Source: a virus. Taken from it: DNA of 24,812 nucleotides. The notes below the pieces were generated by a model, which was given only the letters and a program-made list of their open reading frames with translations, had not been told where the DNA came from and did no database searches. The DNA lies in the IMG/VR virus record IMGVR_UViG_3300005095_000151, positions 1 to 24,812 of that record. One strand, 5' to 3'. Every line of letters begins with the position of its first letter. The first letter of the stretch is position 1. Below are positions 22,278-24,812 of the stretch, one piece after another. The translations under genes were made by a program, and so were the position numbers.

Positions 22278-23608
22278 TGGCAATTATTTATGACTTAGAC
22301 TTACTGAACCAAGGAACTGAGGTTGAATTCGATATTGACAATAGAACGATAGGGTTAAATGTAGCCGGGAACCTAACAGAAGATGGGGTAACACTACAAT
22401 GTGTCTACTCATTTACCAAGACTGAGTGGAAGAAAGATAGTGTACTCATTGGGCAGGATGAGCCGTTCGTTCCAATTGACGGGCCTTCTGGAACGCAATT
22501 CATCTTAAAAGATGGATGGAGTTGGAGAGATGTAGATACGATCAATCTACTAAGAAACGCTGGTTTTGCTGTAATGAACACTGGTGGGGTAATCACACAA
22601 GAGTGGTGTAATATTACCTCCCTAGGACTATTTCACGATAAAAATAGTGATAGAGCTTACTATACGCAAGGGGATATAGACAATCCGATCGACACCATTA
22701 GGGCTGGTGAAGTCAATCAGTGTGTGCAGATTTTTGGTGATGCTGATAACGGCAACTTTGATAAGCGTTCCGATTTTGTGATATACCTTAGAGAAGAGCA
22801 AAAAACCTATGGACAGTACGACTTGATCGTGGAGCAAAATATCTCTGCACTTACCTATAAGCAGTACACACTGCCATTAAGCAACAAAATCGACACAAAG
22901 GTTACACACACAGATGCAGAGATCGAAGCTGGTGGATACGAGAATATCACGATCACATACTATGACACAACACAGCAGAGAGATGTTGGTGGAACAGCAT
23001 ACGACTTCTCTGTTATTGTGGAGGGCAACAACAATACGCTTGAGGAGATCTACGAGAAGCACCAGTACATTATGCGTCAAGAAAGCGACATCGATAATGG
23101 AGATGGTGTCGTTAGAGGCGATACAGCAGATACACTTATGTACTTTGAGGGCGACACCCTCTATGTGAGAGGATATATCGACAATGTGCTTGATGCCGAC
23201 TCTAACCGGGTCGTATTTATTGACGATACTGGCGTAGAGCGTGTAAACCCGTTCACATCAGCAGGAGTGATCGAAACAAATGCACCGTTACAGGTTGATG
23301 ATGACGCAGAGTATTGGATGTTCTTTTCCGACACATTTAACACATCATCCCCACTACTTGTCAATGATGCAAATGGTAATCCTATTACAGGTTTGGTAAG
23401 TGGACTTAGCACAATACCATTCAACTATGACTACGATGGCAACAACCAAAGAGGTGATGGAACAGAGGGTACAGACGCACCGGTTAAAATTGTGGCGATT
23501 GGGCTAAACAATGCACAACACATTGTTGCAGATGGTATCATTACACGATCTAAATCACTCAAGTTCGCACTAGTTGCAAACCAAGAGATGACATTCGTTA
23601 ACCCATAA
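22277..23608 (+). CDS. Hypothetical virion structural protein
   Basis: The product is 443 residues, acidic and beta-rich. Segments such as TLQCVYSFTKTEWKKD, GWSWRDVDTINLLRNAGFAV and the later DIDNGDGVVRGDTADTLMYF recall a structural family I have seen in environmental phages, where a (L)Q..YS(F).K.EWK.D motif is followed by a GW.(F/W)(R/K)D...(R)N(L)(L)R..G stretch. No enzyme motif is visible. A short repeated beta region (PFTSAGVIETNAPLQVDDDA; WMFFSDTF) may form a receptor- or neighbour-binding end. It probably belongs to the tail appendage set. Function unknown. Confidence 0.6.
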   Translation: MAIIYDLDLLNQGTEVEFDIDNRTIGLNVAGNLTEDGVTLQCVYSFTKTEWKKDSVLIGQDEPFVPIDGPSGTQFILKDGWSWRDVDTINLLRNAGFAVMNTGGVITQEWCNITSLGLFHDKNSDRAYYTQGDIDNPIDTIRAGEVNQCVQIFGDADNGNFDKRSDFVIYLREEQKTYGQYDLIVEQNISALTYKQYTLPLSNKIDTKVTHTDAEIEAGGYENITITYYDTTQQRDVGGTAYDFSVIVEGNNNTLEEIYEKHQYIMRQESDIDNGDGVVRGDTADTLMYFEGDTLYVRGYIDNVLDADSNRVVFIDDTGVERVNPFTSAGVIETNAPLQVDDDAEYWMFFSDTFNTSSPLLVNDANGNPITGLVSGLSTIPFNYDYDGNNQRGDGTEGTDAPVKIVAIGLNNAQHIVADGIITRSKSLKFALVANQEMTFVNP

Positions 23609-23617
23609 GGAAAAGAG

Positions 23618-24031
23618 ATGATCGAGTTTAGCGGAGAAAACAAAACCATAACCATAACAGATGAAGCAACCGTCGATGTTATGTCAGATTTGTACTCCGC
23701 TTGGAAAGTATGGGTTACAGATAACCCACAATGGGATAGGGCATTTCGTGTTGTGGGAGGGGATTATCTCGGTGGTGGCGCTAAAGCACCTGCCTACTTC
23801 TTTCTAACGAACAGCTGGATGGTTGTTGTTGATGGGTGTGACATCAATGTTTCATATAACTTATTCTCCGACGATTATGACACACCGTTCAAGAAGGTTA
23901 ACGGAGGCGCGGTACTCAATCAAACCTCATCCGTCCCAATGGTCGCTACTGGTAGTGGCTTGAGTACGGAAGAGCACAACAAACTTATGGGTATTGTAGA
24001 CGAGATCTTCAATAGGGTAGTGGAATGCTGA
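23618..24031 (+). CDS. Hypothetical virion structural protein with YSAWKxWV/FRxxGGD motif
   Basis: The product is 137 residues. The opening (MIEFSGENKTITITDEATVD) followed by DLYSAWKVWV and AFRVVGGD, then FFLTNSWMVVVDGCDI and LSTEEHNKLMGI, follows an arrangement I recall from small structural proteins of marine and environmental phages: a (V)..(L/M)YS.WK.W(V) segment and an FR..GGD segment at fixed spacing. The C-terminal LSTEEHNKLM is also common in those proteins. It starts 10 bp after the preceding stop, with AAGGA upstream. It is probably part of the same appendage. Exact role unknown. Confidence 0.62.
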   Translation: MIEFSGENKTITITDEATVDVMSDLYSAWKVWVTDNPQWDRAFRVVGGDYLGGGAKAPAYFFLTNSWMVVVDGCDINVSYNLFSDDYDTPFKKVNGGAVLNQTSSVPMVATGSGLSTEEHNKLMGIVDEIFNRVVEC

Positions 24032-24273
24032 CATTTTCACAATGTTTATGTAAAAAAAGCGGTCTAAAAAGTGGCACGCTGCTTGAGCATATCAAGGCAA
24101 TAGCACTCACAACAGGATCAACACAATATCTTGACAAGGTACACATCAGAACAAAAAGAGCAAAGATAACACTCAACAAAACAGCATCAGTAAAAAGCAC
24201 CAAACATGCAAAAACAACAATCAAGCAAAGCAGTAAAACCATCATAAGGAAGAGTAACAATGTCATCATTTGA
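24025..24273 (+). CDS. Small basic protein, hypothetical
   Basis: The product is 82 residues and strongly basic. The start overlaps the preceding stop by 7 bp. The first 40 residues have no recognised motif. The last ~40 are low-complexity, rich in Lys, Thr and Ser (KRAKITLNKTASVKSTKHAK and beyond), with no membrane segment. It has only a weak ribosome site, so it relies on coupling. The next gene starts inside its end. It might bind nucleic acid, but the composition alone does not show that. A short spurious frame is also possible. Confidence 0.5.
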   Translation: MLTFSQCLCKKSGLKSGTLLEHIKAIALTTGSTQYLDKVHIRTKRAKITLNKTASVKSTKHAKTTIKQSSKTIIRKSNNVII

Positions 24274-24589
24274 TAGCACAATAGAAATATGCACACAATA
24301 CGCAGGCACAAGCTTTACCAGAGACATATTCAAAGAGGATGAAACAGAGTGGGAAGACGAATACAGCGCGTCATATACACTTATAGATATAGAAGGCAAT
24401 GAAGTCACACAAGGCAACCTAACAAAAGAGACAAGACATTTTCATCTCAATGTGCCTTACACAGCCACAGAAACACTTGAGGGCAAATACTTACTATTGG
24501 TGTACCTGCACAGCACATTAGACGCACAATACAAAGAAGCGATCGCAGAGTTCAACATCAAATTCAACAAGAAGATCCCAACCAAATAA
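24260..24589 (+). CDS. Hypothetical phage protein, last gene before the right end
   Basis: The product is 109 residues. AAGGAAGAG precedes the ATG at 24260. It is acidic, with a beta-type pattern: SYTLIDIEGNEVTQGNLTKE, HFHLNVPYTATETLEGKYLL, and LVYLHSTLDAQYKEAIAEFN. This resembles a small immunoglobulin-like or BppU-type beta-sandwich found near baseplate and tail-fibre genes, but that is a guess. It ends the plus-strand gene series. No gene follows in the remaining ~220 bp. Confidence 0.65.
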   Translation: MSSFDSTIEICTQYAGTSFTRDIFKEDETEWEDEYSASYTLIDIEGNEVTQGNLTKETRHFHLNVPYTATETLEGKYLLLVYLHSTLDAQYKEAIAEFNIKFNKKIPTK

Positions 24590-24612
24590 GAGCCACAAAA
24601 AACACATTTAAA

Positions 24613-24628
24613 ATGCCACAAAAGGCAT
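24613..24628. terminator. Weak candidate terminator hairpin after the last gene
   Basis: ATGCC (24613-24617) pairs with GGCAT (24624-24628) around a six-base loop. On the plus strand no T-run follows. On the minus strand the stem is followed by TTTTAAATG and later a run of six T, so it could stop transcription entering from the right. The stem is only 5 bp, so this is tentative. Confidence 0.25.
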
Positions 24629-24645
24629 CAAAAATTTAGTGTGGT

Positions 24646-24699
24646 GACATTCTTGGGTTGTTTTTTCGACATTCTTGGGTTGTTCGTACATCGTACACA
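24646..24699. repeat. Probable transposase-binding repeats and right end of the Mu-like phage
   Basis: GACATTCTTGGGTTGTT occurs perfectly at 24646-24662 and 24668-24684, starts exactly 22 bp apart, the unit size of MuA sites at Mu ends. Just outside is TCGTACA in tandem (24684-24690 and 24691-24697), followed by CA at 24698-24699. Read inwards from 24699 the end begins TGTGTACGATGTACGAA, with the 5'-TG of Mu-type ends and a TACGAA block like that near Mu's left end (from memory). The exact end (24697 or 24699) is uncertain. The repeat is seen and the role inferred. Confidence 0.6.
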
Positions 24700-24812
24700 T
24701 CTATTTTTTTAAAATAGAAAAAACAATACGCATATAAACCCAAGAGAGCAGATTCGCTTTTTTAATAGAATTTATATTATGTTAACCAATATATATTGTT
24801 ACTCTTGTAGTC
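24700..24812. other. AT-rich flank, probably host DNA
   Basis: This 113-bp tail is much more AT-rich than the phage. It contains a CTATTTT/AAAATAG hairpin (24701-24717), a CAATATATATTG palindrome (24787-24798), a possible -10 (TATATT, 24773-24778) and a single inverted AACCCAAG (24737-24744) matching the core of the end repeats. No reading frame is visible. The AACCCAAG copy leaves open that the end lies further right. Confidence 0.45.

Noticed and set aside
24701-24717. CTATTTT-TTT-AAAATAG as an intrinsic terminator
   Set aside because: The stem is entirely weak A/T pairs except for one C-G, and no proper T-run follows on either strand beyond the AT-rich background.
1-24812. CRISPR array or tRNA genes
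   Set aside because: I saw no regularly spaced repeats of 25-40 bp with unique spacers, and no cloverleaf with a TTCGA-type arm and anticodon loop on either strand by eye.

Overview
The window is most of the structural half of a Mu-like transposable phage or prophage: a Mu-type packaging and portal set, lambda-like capsid proteins and a P2/Mu-type contractile tail. No ribosomal or metabolic host gene is present. Small genes with overlapping ATGA or TAATG junctions, strong AGGAG ribosome sites and the gene order all point to a phage late region. The host cannot be fixed from sequence alone. A Campylobacterota-type host (Sulfurimonas/Sulfurovum-like) is my guess, from AGA/ATA-rich coding and a very AT-rich flank at the far right.

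Layout. Positions 1-6802 are head genes, all on the minus strand. Read leftwards from the centre they are a gp37-like protein, the Mu I protease with an internal scaffold start, lambda D-like decoration, lambda E-like capsid, gp36-like connector, small terminase, large terminase, gp29-like portal and the start of Mu F. Positions 6803-6971 form a divergent control region. Positions 6972-7743 encode two holin-like membrane proteins. Positions 7745-10721 encode baseplate proteins V, W, J and I and a tail-collar fibre protein. Positions 10723-13594 are a complete diversity-generating retroelement (DGR). Positions 13578-14362 carry two small accessory genes. Positions 14359-20510 encode sheath, tube, chaperone E/E', tape measure, U, X and D. 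Positions 20520-24589 hold six appendage-type genes of mostly unknown function. Positions 24590-24699 look like the transposable right end, with paired repeats, and AT-rich DNA, probably host, follows.

The main system is the DGR. A 75-bp template repeat (12352-12426) matches the last part of a C-type-lectin-like tail-fibre gene (11874-11948). The copies differ at six positions, and every difference falls on a template adenine. The six changed codons are exactly the six AAY codons of the template. An avd gene, a structured spacer RNA and a Brt-like reverse transcriptase complete the cassette. It would let the phage vary its receptor-binding tip.

Further signals: a GGGTTTT -1 frameshift joining tail chaperones E and E'; a small two-helix membrane gene on the opposite strand inside the tail operon, with its own near-consensus promoter that would give a leaderless mRNA; and a shared extended -10 motif plus a 15-bp direct repeat in the divergent control region.
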